From Toxotes chatareus (Eukaryota > Chordata > Actinopteri > Toxotidae): a stretch of 64,000 nucleotides of DNA. Both the position numbers and the translations under genes were made by a program. The stretch covers positions 17,283,366 through 17,347,365 of the forward strand of contig CM028886.1 in the NCBI GenBank assembly GCA_016801885.1. Direction: 5' to 3'. The notes beneath the pieces were generated by a model. The model made no database searches, was not told the origin of the DNA, and saw only the letters and a program-made list of their open reading frames with translations. Each line of letters begins with the position of its first letter. The stretch's first letter is position 1. This document shows positions 13,101 through 27,600 of this stretch, in pieces.

Positions 13101-16100
13101 CGAGAGGCTGCTAGCAGTGTAGTAAGTGGAGAGAGCAAAAAGGAAAGTGGGACACAGATGGGGATGGGAAGAATTCATAAATGATTATTACATCTTATGA
13201 TCTGAGCATTTCTTTCTTACTGCCTCCCTGCTGATATAAAGTGATGAGCTTGTGGTTCACTTGTAGTGTACCATGTTAATGGGATGCACTGTCTGAATTT
13301 TCCTGCCTTCCTGTTTGAAGTTTTTGCTCCTTGTTTAAATTTCATGTTCCAACACACAAAAATATGCACACTTTCAGACAAGCACTGTGTCGTACTGTAC
13401 AAATACTTCCTATGCACCATCTAATTTTGTTTAATCCTGCTCCACCCTGTATAAATTGCTCCACAAAAGAGATGCAGCATCATTTGCTGTCAGTCACGGT
13501 ATAAATATGTTCCCTTGAAACAACTGTGCTAACATCATGTTGGCATCACCTATCTTGCAAGTGCACAGAAATAAAATTTACTGAGATGTTTTCTGGTGTG
13601 ACTGGACATTACTGCCAGAGATAGAATCAAATTTTATTGACAGAGACAGAATTTGGTAGACTATGGAAAAGAAGTCATGAAAACCTTCTAAAATCTTAAC
13701 TGAGATGCCCATCAGAGGCTCTTCAAATGAACTGTTTATCCCCAAATGGGCGTTAGTGGCTGTGGAGGGTTTCTGCACGACATGAAGGGCATGTAGGAAG
13801 ACTTAGCAAAAACAAACGAGGAGAGGTAATGTGCTGAGATTCTTAAAACGTGTTGAGAGCTTCATCTTTCATTTATAATAGTGTTCTGCGATGCAGGATG
13901 TGATCAGGATGTTTCTCCTACAGCAGGTTTGTGTATCTATCATTTCAGTAGGAGAGAGGATGTGCTCTATTCCCCCGCTCATTATCGGACCTTTTAAGAA
14001 AACCTTTCTTTCTCGTCAAAGTCATGAGAAAAGGATTATATCAAATATTTATTGACATACACTACACTTATAGGCTCTACACTGTATACAGTTTTAATTT
14101 AATTTATAACAGAATTTTGCAATCACTGCACATGGATTCTTTTCCAGCACCATGCGTCTTTTCCTATAAACCACCCATCGGCTAACGGAATCGAACAAGT
14201 CAGTGTCACTTAAAAATCGCACTCGGTATTTGTGCAGTGATCAGTCAAGATACTGTGGTTTGATTAGTTTTCTGTAGTTTCTCCATTTTTTTTTTTTTAT
14301 CTCCAACACTTTCTATTCATAGCAGCGATGGCATTGTTTCATCTTTTAATTAGTTTGTACTGTTTGTTTGGGTTTTTATTGTTGTTGTTTTTTCCAATAA
14401 GTAACTGAAGATTCTTGTTATTATTGTTTGCCTTATGTCTCTGCCATTGTTTTTCCCAAATTAAATCAGCCACAATAATGACCTCTGACTGTCACTGTTA
14501 ATGAGTGGCATCTAATATAGTATCTGTAGAATCTGTTTAGACACTTGGATTCCCTTCTTTGAAATGAAACACATGAGTATCCAGTGAAATATAACAGCAG
14601 TAAATTTGTGATTTATCCTGCAAAATGTGTGTTGTATGTCTGCGATGTGTCAAGTAAAAGTTGTTGTGCCATAAATCCGAGGAAGGGAATAGGCTGCAAG
14701 AGGTGTTATGGTAGGATGGTGGCAGTGTGAGAGGGAAAGGCAATGATATGGAACAGGATTACCACTGAAGCACCATGACAAGGGGCTGTGCTGCAGCTGG
14801 GAAAACGTAAGAGTACATATTGAACTGTACATTATACTGTAATTAGTATAGTGGTTGTCAAGTGTTATTAAAGGATGAATCTAAAAGGTCAAAGTGACCA
14901 GTGTCTAAAGATAAAATCACAGCGACAGCTCACAGTGATAACTAATCGTTAAAGGAGACCTGAAATGACACGAAAATTACATGTAGGGAATAAACTTTTT
15001 ATGAAATAAAAAAATCAGCCAATAAGAGGAGTAGCCCATGCATGACTAAATATAACACTTTCTTGGCTTTAAGAAGAAGATAAGGTGAGGTCAGTGATAT
15101 GCAGCGTGATGTGGAAGCTCACTGCTTTAATAAGCTCTCCTTCCATCTTACCTTTTTCTTTCCTCTGTAACACCGTGTGTTGCACCACCTTCTACATGCT
15201 AATGTGCATTCTCTGCAGCTCTAATAGGACACTTTTATAATGCTGCCAGTTACCAGTGGTTATTACATATATGCCATTACTATGCATAGGGTAAGAAACT
15301 GTGTCTGAAAACAGGGCTGGACAAACTGTACGTTCACCACCTACTTAGACAACCTCAAATTCTCCTGCAGCATCATTCTACAGTAATGGAAACATCCCTC
15401 CCCCTCCTCCTTTTTATGTCAGTAGATATTAGTTTCCACAAAGCCTTTGCATACTAACAAGCTAAATGGACTTCTTCACTGCAGGAAATAATATGAGTTG
15501 TGGACCTTGTCCAAACTTGAGTCCAGATGGCACTTATAATTTAATATAGTTGAGTTACATTTCTGCTGTGGTTTGGACAAAGCTAGTTGAGTTCCTTATT
15601 GTACTCCATATGTTTTCTTTAACTCCAGTGGCAAGAAGCAGCATCCTCACATAGGGGACATGGTCAGCTGTCAAAAATAACTGCATTGTTTGTGTTGACA
15701 TCCTCAAAGAGAGACAGCATGAGAACAAGAGATAGTTACAATACAAACTTCACTGTCAGTACAGTACACTGTCAGGTAAACGAAATAGCACAGAGGCTCC
15801 AGATTTCCCCTCAGCTGTGTTGTTCTCACCATTCTCTCTCCCCAGAGATAGTTTGTATACAGGATACACTTTCAATTTTCCAACCTGAAATCAATTGGAT
15901 GCTTATCCTCTCCCCACAAAGCCTTCTCTCTTTGCTGACGGTGGGGTGAAGGGCTTATCTGTGTGGTCCAGTCTCTACCCCTCACTGAGAGACCCTGCCT
16001 CATCTCCTGCCTTCCTTCCCTCTGCCTCTCTTGATCCCTCACTGTCTCTCAGTCACACACATGCACAGACAAACACACACACACTCCTTTGTGGGTCTAG

Positions 16101-19100
16101 ATTGGAATAGTAAAGAAGAGGGTAGATGGCAAAAGTAGAACAGCAACTACTGAGAGAAAAGACCGATAAATGGAGGGGTGATAAGGGAGGGAGGCAGAGA
16201 CAGGGAGAGAAGCAGGGTAACATTTAAAGAGGAGGAGTAATTTTCTTAAATCAGGTTGAAGTTTTGACTCAGGAAATGGGAAAGAAATTATATAATTTTT
16301 GTGCTAAACACTCAAGGTTGACCTGCCCCGACTGATGTGTGTAAATTACAAACCAAGCACTTTGGCTGAATATTCCTTATCCTCTGCATTTAATACTGCA
16401 TCTTCACTGTAAATCAGTAAATCTGTATTTTACTTAGATTTAGTCAGTGTAGCTAGAAATGAAAAGAGCATGTCTGTCTTCTTTAGGGTTTAATTACACA
16501 TCACATGCTCACATTGACACAGACACAGCACTCTACACTGTAAATCTAGCCTGTAAACTAATCTCTGCCACAGACTGTAGACTAAAAGCCTGATGTAATC
16601 TGACACTCCATCTCTATAATTTGTTTTGTAAACCATCCTCAGTGTCATTATCAAGGAATTGATTCATGGGGGCAGAAGCAGTTTTGACCGTACCATGAGG
16701 ACCGCAAAAAGCCTTGTCCACTTAATTGTCAGTGAGAGGGTTCTTATGTGCTTGCGTTGTAATGCGTTAAACACAACGAAGAAAGCCCCACACTGTTTTA
16801 TTACTGCATCAAGTATCAAGTACGCTGGGTAACTCAGCAGGTGTCTTTCCCCCAGCAGCCTCTCCATTATCCTTGATACAGTTTCATGATTGAGTTAGCA
16901 GCATTGGATTTCAGAGCATTCATTTAGAAAAAAGCTTTCTGGACTCTAAACAAATTGTGTTGCCTTGCTAGATGATATTTGGCAGCAATTAGCAGCACTC
17001 TCTCGTATTAGGAAGTAAGTTAATACTTTCTTATTCCTCCTTTGACATGGTTAATAAATAATAATCCACAGAGGAAAAAAAATATGTGATCTGATGCTTT
17101 TAGGTTTGAATGTGAATTGTCTACCAGATTCTTTGAGTTTGAGTCCTATAACCTCACACGTGACTTTTTTAAATGTGGCATCCTGTGTCTATTTATTTTA
17201 AGATTTTAGCTTTTTTAAAAATGTGTTTTCGAGAGGTCTCTCACCAGCCTCAAGACTCTTTTTTTCTTTCCTTTTTTTTTTTTTGAACTTTATTCTCAGG
17301 GTCGGTCACCCCTGTTTAGTTTTCTCACCTCGGCTAGTCATCTGACACATTTCTTCGTAGCTGTTTTTTGTTTTGTCATTTGTGGCACACGATAAAAAGA
17401 CAACTGTTCACCCTCCTTTTTGCCAGATTGTTAATGTTGGTACGTGACAATTGCATTACTGCCATTTCTGCTCGTTTTTCTATTCCTGCAACCTCTTATG
17501 TGGCTACCTCAAAAACCCACTCTGCCTTTATGTTTGCATTGGCATCCTAACTCTTTTTGCTTGTATAACTGAACCATAACACTGTAGGAACAGAATAAGA
17601 CTGTGCTCACTTAAAGCTTGGTCAGGCAGGGATATAAAGAGATTGGAAACAGTTCTTTCATGGACTGCAGTAATGCAACCGCTGTTCTGCAGAGACCAAC
17701 ATAAGGAAACCAGGCAAATTAATCAAACTTTGTAGTATTACTTGTTTTATTTGACCAACAGTACTAAACTCCACAAATCTCTAGTCTACAATCACATAAG
17801 ACATGGAATCATCCCATTTGAGAAGCTTTTACCAGCAAATGTGAAGAATTTTGGCACAATTATTGATCACTTATCCAAATAGTTTTCTGCTCATTGACTG
17901 ATTGATTAATCAACTAATCATTGTAGCTATTTACCTTTCAGAGCCACTGAAATACTGATGTTGTTTCAGTTCTAGTTTTGTTTTTTCTTTTGCTTGTCAA
18001 CAGGTTGTGGAATGGTTGCCTCAGAAGGTTAGAGTCAAAAGAAAGCCACCTGCTTAGGGTGAATCACTAAACTATTCTTTACTTCACTTCTGAAGGATTT
18101 AATATATTGGCCATTCTTGTAGGTGCAAAGATGTCAAGAGGTGTAAGTGCAGTTCCATTTTTGGTGAGCTCAAATCTATGCATCACCCTTGTTGGTTAGA
18201 AAAAATACACGGCAGACCCTTTTTTCTGGATACTAAAAATAATATTTTCCATCACACAGAAGGGATTATTACAGTGAGCTATTGTAAACGGCTTAAATAG
18301 AAAGCGAAATGGAAATGCCAGAGTGGAGATCTATAAAGATAAGCTCCAATAATTGTGAAAAAAAGACAGCTGTTGTGAAGGTTGGGCCAGCCAGCCAGGA
18401 CAGCCAGTCAGGCTGTACAGTTTTATGGTCATAGTTGTGCCATGACCAATAAGAGAAATTTGTCATTAATGGTACATTGACAAAGTAGCAGTGACACCTG
18501 CCAGCCCAAAGAGACCAGTCGTTACAGACTTGAAAGAAATGGTCAGATGTTGGAGCTGACTTCAAGAAGCTAATTATTGTGTGCCTTTGCCTTTGCCCAG
18601 GGTCAGGGGATATCAGAGGTTACTCCCCATGACAAGTGGTTGGCTTCTGTAATTACAGGATGTCTCGTCAATGCTGTTGTTCCACAGAGAAAAGAAGGAA
18701 TAGACCTGGCTATGGGAAAAAAAGTCATTACAGATAGTCTAAAAGCTAGCCAATCCTTTCTTGTGTGCAGGAAACAGTTTACACACTTCAGGGGATACCT
18801 GTCATTGCACGAATGGCTTTTGGAACAAATGAAAACACTCTCTTGCACTGTAAGTAGTGTACATGTCTTTCAAACCCCTGTTTTGTGGTCTAATGCACGC
18901 CCTACCTGTATCTGATTTTTGTTACTCATATTTATCCCTGCCATTTAAGACTTGGGCTCCCTGTATCAAGGTCCAGGTTACAGTGTGTGTTTAGATAACC
19001 TTCTCATTGACCCCCTCTCTGTCTCCCCAGCTATATATTGACTAAGCTCTGTTGTCCTAGAGTTATAATTGGAAGCTTCCTGAGACTTGGAGACTCATTG

Positions 19101-21637
19101 AGCATAAAGCTTTTACATATTTACCCCTGACTGCCACAAAGACCTAATTCAGTTCAGGAGGCATGCAGAGAAGCTGTGTTTATTTGTGGTCTGGTTTAGA
19201 AGCACAATGTACCTCCATAGCCCTCGATAATACTGAATTATATCTATCATGCAGTATAATAATACCCTGTGCAATTAGAAGTGTAGAAATGTTTATAGCA
19301 GTTATTTGCAACCTTATTTTATTCCCAGAAAAACTGAAAAACAGTCACAAGAAATAGTAAATAAAGGAACAAAGTTACTTTAGGGAGTTGCTTCTAGTCA
19401 GTTCTCTACAGTATACATTTTATATTTATTTATTATGTTTCTTGAAAGTAAGAAGGGAAAAAAAGCATAAATGTTACTTCCTATACAGCAGCATTAAACA
19501 TGGACTACCAAAATAGAAAGGTCACTGGTAACATGGTTCTGCCACAATGTCTTAATTTTAAATAAGTAATTTGACTGTGTTTCCCTCTCTGTAAAGACTG
19601 CAGGAAATGGCAGCAGCAACCATCTCTACAACTGCTGCTCATCTAGGGCTAAAAATTAGTGGCATGATGCTTTTTTTTTTTTTTTAAGCTGTTGAGAGAC
19701 ATTAAGAAACACACACATTATTCTTGTAGAGTAAGATTTCATTTTGAGGGGACAGTTCAGCTCTTGTCTCATATACTGTCATACAAAGTGGAGTTCTTAT
19801 AAGAGGAAATATAAAGGATGGATCATTAAACATTATGTATACCCTACATGTTTTTTTTAAGTTTAAAATCAGTGTTACTTTATTTCAGATCTTTGTTAAG
19901 GAAGCTGTGGAACAAAAATACATACAATCAAATTTATCAAATTTTACTCTCCACTGTAGACTAAGAGCCCTGTAATCTTGTTAATACAAAGTACTTTACT
20001 CCTCTGGGTGTCAAGTATTAATATACAGATAGATTTTGTAAAGACTGTGCTGATTGTATCAAGAAGACAATTGATATGGTGCCTTTTTTTTCAAAGAAAT
20101 GGCTGTACCATCTTCTCCATCTCAGCCAAACTATACTTTTAAGTAATCGTAAAATGTGGCTCATGTTTTGATTTGCCTTTTGTTGTAGATGATTTGAGAA
20201 AAAAATAAATAAATAAATGAGGGGGTAACTAACACAACATTTACTGAAAGGGATTTGTTTTGTTCTGATCCTTTGTTTGTCCCCATGGTGCAGTACATCA
20301 CTGGCAAAGGATTGCACCTGCTCTCCAGTGGCAGTCAAGTAGGGGGATTGTTGCTAGAGTGATACATCAGGTATATCAAGGTGCTACGAATAGATTATAC
20401 TATACTGTCCACTGACACCCACGTGCAGCATGATGGATGTGATACTGCTTGAATTAGGCCATATATAAATTGTATAATGATCAATAAGACATTGAGCTTA
20501 AAACACAAATACAATATACATTTAAAAATATAAACATATCAATGACATGTTAAAGACAGTGATAATGAAATGTGTTCCTTATTTTTATATAATAAATAAC
20601 ATGACAAGTTGAATGACAGATCAGGCCTACTTACTACAAGAACAAAAGACAGTTATCAGCTTATCCTGTTGTTTTAACTTTCAGACTTTCTGTTTGCAGT
20701 GTTAACTTTTCTAGCACATCACACCGACCTCCACTTGTGGGTTTTACTTGACTTCTGCTTTTTGGTTCTTGGAGGAGCCGCTGTCTTTTTCCCTATTGAT
20801 CGCACTATCATACGGCAACCAGAAGCAGAACATGAGAAAATCCTGTTGCATTTTCAGCAGAAGGCACTGGTTACAGCAAACAGTTTTCCGCATGGTTCAC
20901 CTTGGCAATTGCCAAAAGGTATCTACACTTGAAAAACACTGATTTATGATCCTTCAAAAAGTGAATTGTAAATTGGTTATAATAGCTTGGCAAAAGCCAC
21001 TTATGATTCAAAGTGTACGTTGTAAGTTGTATCTAGTATGTCTTGCATTAATACTGTAGTCTATTCTGTAGTGGTTGTGTTTTTTCTGTAAGGCATTTTG
21101 TTTCTTCATGTTCACTGTTGTTTAGCAATTTGAGAAAATTAGAAGCCTACAAGAGATGATCATGATTAGACTAATGAGTAAATATTTTCTACCTTTATCT
21201 GTGGTGAAGCAGCAGGAGGTTTGCAACTGCAGGAGACACATTACTCATTTGACCAGAATTTTAATTCAAACATGAATAAAGCTTTGTCTTTAAGGTAAAT
21301 TGCCATCCTTTGATATTTGCTACTATTTGCATTCACTAGCATAGTTAGATATTCAGAAAGTGGCAGTGCGGAGCTTGATGTTAGTCACCCGAGCTTAAAC
21401 AGAGGAGGTACTGTTTTTCTCATTTTCAGTCGTGCTCCCTCTTGCTCGCTTGCTTTCCTTTCCTCCTTCCATTTCACCTCCCCCTACATCCTAACCCCGC
21501 TTTCCCACTGGCCCTGCAAATAACCCAAAAAAGGTTAACTGGCACCTGGCTGCAGCTTGTGAGAACCCTGGCCTCTGTCTGTACATGCACAACAGCAGAT
21601 GAGCTGCTTTAAGACTGCAGCCAAAGGTGTTTTAAAA

Positions 21638-21679
<42 letters not shown>

Positions 21680-24600
21680 CTGTTTGTAAGTGTGTGTATG
21701 TGTGTGTGTGGAGCTCAGGTAAAAAGGGAAGCACTCCACATGCAGTATTAGAGGTGTCAGGTTTGAAGTGTGAGAGCTGATTGTCCCCATTTCTGCTTCC
21801 AGCAATCAAGGGAGCTGGGGTAGGCTGAAGATGCTAAGAATGTTGTAATAGATCGGCTGTTTAGTGCACAACGTTAAAATATGTCTAATATCACAAATAT
21901 ACGTCCTGTCCTCCTTTTCCGTCCTCTCATTGAGCCTGTTGATGTCGAACACTTCCCAGACAAGGCCTGATATTTTTGTTCTGTATTTATTTTTTAATGT
22001 CAATGATGTAGCTGTGCATAAATAAACTTCACTTCAACAAGCAGTGTTCATGGTGTTCAGACTGCCTGGGTTATGCTCTTTCTTTCCCCACAGGACTGTC
22101 AACACCGATATTTTTATTTCCGTCTGAATTTTCTCTTCTTGTGTATCCATCTGACTCTTTATCTTTGTCATCCTCTCCACAGGTGTCCTTCTTCCTGTTC
22201 ATTGTGTTTGTGGTTTACACTATGCTGCCGTTCTCCATGCGGGACGCCATCATCGCCAGTGTCCTGACCTCTGCCTCTCACACCATTGTGCTGAGCGTCT
22301 GCCTGTCCACCACAGCTGATCACATGGAACCAGTAGTGTGGCAGGTAAGGTGACCAAACTTTAGTGTGGTTAAACAGGTCGCATGCAGGTGTATGTGTGA
22401 GAGGGCACAATCTGTATTGCATAAATTCACAGAATAAGCACACACGTCAGTGTACCTCAACTCAATGCAATTAATTAAATAATTCATTATTCATTACCAT
22501 GTGTTAGTTAATTACAATTACAATGTGTATGTGCTGACGACTGCAGTTGATAACTAGTCCCAGCAAAGAATCAGAGGACTTGTTTTCTTTGTTTCACTTA
22601 TTAACATTCAGTGAAACTTTGTTGTTATGAACTAGTCATTGACCTTTAAGAACACACCGAATACACAAAGAATGCTTAAAGGATAATCTTGGAAACAAAC
22701 TAGTTTTTGCCATATAGTAGTAAAATCATGTGTCCTTAAACTTGTCTCGCTTCCCTGTAGAGAGCACTGCTTTTCAATACACGCTGAATATGTTTTCTTA
22801 CTGAAAGCAAACAAACACACATAAAGCTGTTTCATACTCAACAAACTTGCATCCTGTCCTATCCATACTTCACGGGAGGTATAACCACAGTTTTTTTTTT
22901 TTTTTTTTTTGTTTTTGTTTCATTATCCAGAAGGAATCATAATGGAGTTGTTTTCCTCTCTAGACATGTCTGATGTTTTCCCATCCTGCCTACAAAATGA
23001 GCAATTCTGGTCATTTTAACCATACAGTATGTATTTTTAGCAAACAAACAAATGTGACCTTTAAACTTAAACTAATTTAGCATAGCAGGTGAGCGATAGA
23101 AATTCTAATGTGATTTTTTTTTTGTTTTTTTTATACTTTTATTAAAAGGTCACTCACTTTCCACCAGTTTTGCTGTTTCAAGCGCAAAATGTTCAGGCAG
23201 TTTGGCATATGCAGAGAAAGGCAAAGAAATAACAATATCAGGAAACCAATTATCTGTGTAATGCAGACTTTAATAAATTTGATTTCAGCTCAAACCTGAT
23301 TCCAAAAGTCAACGATTGCCAATGCACCTAGGGCTAATTCCAACTAATGTATAAAGGAAACAACAATAATTTAACAAGCATGTCACAAAAGCCATGCCTC
23401 ACTGATAATCATATATTTCAAAGACCAGGATGCAATTTAACATTTTAGATGCAAATCACAAAGGGCATTGCTAGCACACACAAAGATGTAATAATTAATA
23501 TTGTACTATGTCCTCATCTCATTGACTCTCTACATGGAAATAGATTTTTGAAAAATGGCTGCAACTCTTAAAGCTTCTCCAAACATTAGGACAATAATAA
23601 CCTGTCCCTAAAAATATAAATTAAACGCACATTAAAAAAAATCTTCGTAGACTTACAAAATATTGCTTATAATGAAAAGAAATATAGCTGGTTTGTGCAA
23701 CTAGAGCTCTGTCCTAGTACTCAGTGGTGGTTCTTGTGTCTGTATTTTCAAACAATACTATGTTCCCTTCTCTTAAACCTTTGCAAACATCTCTGCTGTG
23801 ATGGCCTGTTATTTGGTTTCCACCAACGTTTCTTTCATCTGTTGTGTAACTGTAGACTGGGTATACTGGCATCTGGGCAGCCTGGGGCTGTGTGCTGTGG
23901 TCACTATCTACCAGCTTGTCTTGTCAGCATCAGGTCAGTTTAGCTATCAGTGCAATTCCAGTGGTAAAATATGCCAGAGAGGAGTTACCTCTAAGAGAAT
24001 CTCCCTTGTAAACATATTGGATAGCATCAGTAAAATAAAAGTAAAAGAATGTTTACAAGATTAAAATATTTCTAAGCAAAACCAAACACCAGGATTCATA
24101 TTTTTTTCTGTGCGTAGTGGTAGAAAAAAATGCAGTGAAACTATTTCTTAAAAAAAGACTCCCACTTGTTTCTTTTTATGGGCTCAAATTGTTACTAAAT
24201 TACTAAAATGCAGTCTTCAGTTATTTTAGCTTAGTCTTGTATATTGAGGTTTTTATCATTTCAATTTTATATAACATTGTATTCTTAAATTCATCCACTA
24301 CATATTGTACTATGTAAAAAGAGTCTGATTGGTACCAAATTCATTCTGCAACATGACAACGTCCCTAAACTTACCATCAGAGTCATAAGGTATTATCTTC
24401 AAAAACAAGAAGAACAAGTAGTCCTGCAACAGATGGTCTGGCCCCCACAGAGCCCTGATCTCAGCATCATCGAGTCAGCCTGGGATTATTTGAAGAGGCA
24501 GCCTGAATCCACAGACGAGCTGTGGCAAGTTCTCCAAGATGCTTGGAACAACACACCTGCCAAGTACCTTTAAAAACTGTGGACAGGTGTACAGAGGAGA

Positions 24601-27600
24601 GATGCTTCTGTTTTTAAAGGCAAAGGGTTTGATATAGGTTTTTTTCTATATACTGCTCTTCAGAGTTAATTGATAAATAACTGCTATTCACGAAGTGGAA
24701 GAAAGTCGCAAAAATGGCAGAGACCACGGAAAACCACGGTCAAAGAACAGACAACAGGCATGGAAGAAGCAAACAAGTATCTTATTCACATCAGAATTTT
24801 CCAGATAATTTTTGCAAAAGTAAAAATAGACTGTTCTCTTGCTTTTCTCTAAGCTTGTAAAATAATATTTTTCTGGATTTAAGTTAGAGCTGTAGAAATT
24901 CTTAAGCATTGTGCATTGTATGTTGTATATATGCTTTCTTATGCACAAACAAAACAAAACATTTAGTGATTTTATTTTTTTATCCCATGAAAAATGCCTA
25001 TCATAGACATATTAAGAAGGCATTCCTCTTTTTTTTTTTTTTTTACAGTCTGTGTGTGTCACGCTACAAAGGCATTGTTGGAAGGGGACAGATTGCTGCT
25101 CAATTGGCAGTCAAGATGGCGTGCCGGCGCTAGACGTGAGATTGCCAAGGAGCGAAATGCCCACTAGTAAACACAGACTAAGCCAAATCCTGTCTCTGTG
25201 TTTAGTTATCTGTATTTAATGTGTTGTCAGTGACAGTTACTATGTTTCCTAATAGTTTGTCGTTCGTAAGTCTAAGACATAGGACACATATGCTACAAGA
25301 TGAAGGTCTCAGAGGTGTTAGGCATTTCAACACATCTTCAAAAAGCTATGGCGTTTTCAAAGCCAAACTGACTGCTTTTTACTGCAGTTTGATCGTGATG
25401 ATGCAAGACCTTCCTACTATAAAGGGTTTTTGTTTTGTTTTTTTTAGGTAAAATTATGAAAGGATTTTGTCTTTTTATTTTTGCACCTGTCTCTTGACTC
25501 TCATCACTGTGTTCTGTATTCACATGGAAGCACATTCAGTGTGCCATGGAAACAGCACCCTGAGTGGCATGTTCTCCTTTCAGAGGAATAGTGGATCCAA
25601 TAACCTGACACTTATTCACTCCAATACTTGTAGTAGTGGGGTGCTGGTTCTCATTATAGAATGGCATTTGCCCACATTAGCTGGGGAGATCAAATAAAAG
25701 GCATGCTAAGGTTCTTGGTAGATCTTGGTGGATCTGTCCCTACAGGTCTTGGAATCATAATTTTTCACCAGCCCAAACTGTTACCAGAGGGCTAGTAATT
25801 GAACCTCGTGTAAAAATACAACTGAAAACACTAAGTCTCATAAACTCAGCAACAGTAGGTAGGGATGTGTAGTCCCACAATCCCAACAGCAGCTGCACTG
25901 TGTTTTTTGTGTGTTCTGGGTCTTAAGTCAATCACAGATCACTACGTGGAATTAGAAGCTCTTTTTCTCCCTACTTCCTTCTTCAATTTTTATTTCACAT
26001 TTTCTTGCCCACCCTCTTGTCTTAATTTTATTAACCCAAATTATTATCCATTATTTCAACTAACTTGGCTAACTGATCTTTGCATTATATAATGGTTCAA
26101 AAAGGGTGGAAAAATCTCATGCAATTAATTTTCAGATTTTGTCATGGGTCCAAAATAGATGCAGCGTTTCTCTTCCATAATGCTGTGTGCATTTAAGTTG
26201 TTGGAATAGGATGAATAGTATTAAAGTGCAACAACACTTGATAAACAAATGACAAATGAGTGACATTCATAATTTTATTTAGCTTCTGCAAGGTTGACTT
26301 ACCCTCAGTTATCATTCAGTTATCAGTCAGCTATAATCTACATACTTTTCTTTGTTTTTCTTTGCCTTTGTCTTTCCTAAGTTACATTAATTCACATTAA
26401 TTTAGGATTAATTTCCAGTCTGTTTTCTGAATAGTAAACACTTGTTCAGCTGTTATCTGAAACCAAGTTTGTCACAGATATCTAACCGCATACTAGAGTG
26501 AATATGGCTGTGTGTATCATCACAGTTCTCCTGACATTTATGCCTGTGTCAAGATGTCCTATCTCCTTATGGAGATAGGACATTCATGTCCGTTATTAAA
26601 CAATCTTCTTGTATCTTCATCTGTGAAAGTTTGATTTCACCTTCTGGCTCTGAGACATACGACACCATGATATTACAATCAATGATCTAAACAAAACTGC
26701 TAATGTACAATCATGTGTAATCATTTCAAGTTTCCTGATTTTATCTGTTCCTTGAGACTAAGCTATGAATTTCCATTCTAAATTGGTCTAACACTGAGGA
26801 TTTCTGTCTTATTATCAGTGGTTGTATCAGGTCCTTGTGGGCAATGCTGCTAAAGAATGAGCACTGCATAATGGCGGTATTATTTTTATTTTTTTTATTT
26901 TTTCGTGACTTTTGCATCAGTGTGATAAATTGCCTTAAACTGCCAGTTATTCAGTTTGCTGGATTAGCCAAAAATCACACATATCTATCACAGTATTTTA
27001 TCTCGTAACAGCTTCTCAGTTGTTTGTTTTTAAATATTATGATATGTTCCACTGTTAGGATTCATACATTACATGTCATGTCAGGATTTTGCCTGTATTG
27101 CTTAGTCCTGTACTTTATGTGTGTTTCTGTCTGTCTGTGCCATCTGTATATTTATGCTTTTGTGTTTGCCTGTGAAGGTGCGTGTCAGACAGAGACAGTG
27201 AATGCATGCATCTTCCTCTGCCAGTGTTTCACTGGCAGTATGCCAATGTCAGTCCAGTCCTTTGTGCTGGGACAGGCTGAGGCTTACGTCCTCCTTTTTA
27301 GATAAGAGCAGTGAGGTTGGGTGACAGGATGCTTTATGGCTTAAGTGTCAGAGGGTAACCACTGAACAGCAGCTTTAAAAACCTTTCCAGTTTTCTATGT
27401 AGCATTTTCCAATCAGATGGCACTTCTTGACTTTATAACACTTTCTGACTTTTTGGGCTGCTCTTGAATAATTACCTCTGGCTGGACACTGAATTGAAGA
27501 CATTTTTTTTCTAATGCTATAATTTGTTCAAGTACTAAAGTTAATTGATTAGACTTATAGCAGTGTCATTTTAAATGAATATGCTAAGGATATGCAGTAC

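Larger units (their letters stand above)
8524..22182 (+). other. adcy2: adcy2 intron 2
   Basis: 13.7 kb, the largest intron. AT-rich, with T runs near 9128 and 9451, a hairpin at 9241-9279, an (ATT)n run near 9951, two short stretches with ttaatcga/gattaat motifs typical of worn fish hAT elements (about 12440-12560 and 17885-17935), CA-rich sequence near 16050 and a (GT)19 run at 21640. I found no exon of another gene on either strand; open frames are short and lack splice or codon-bias support. Confidence 0.8.

Noticed and set aside
17885..17935. gattgattaatcaactaatc stretch resembling hAT repeat ends
   Set aside because: Too short and too AT-rich to call an element with confidence.
18577..18915. 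Plus-strand 112-codon and opposing minus-strand 81-codon frames in intron 2
   Set aside because: Both strands open at once, no homology, no splice context. Treated as chance.
26554..26583. Possible microRNA hairpin
   Set aside because: A 13-bp stem with a 4-base loop is far too short for a precursor, and flanking sequence does not extend the pairing.
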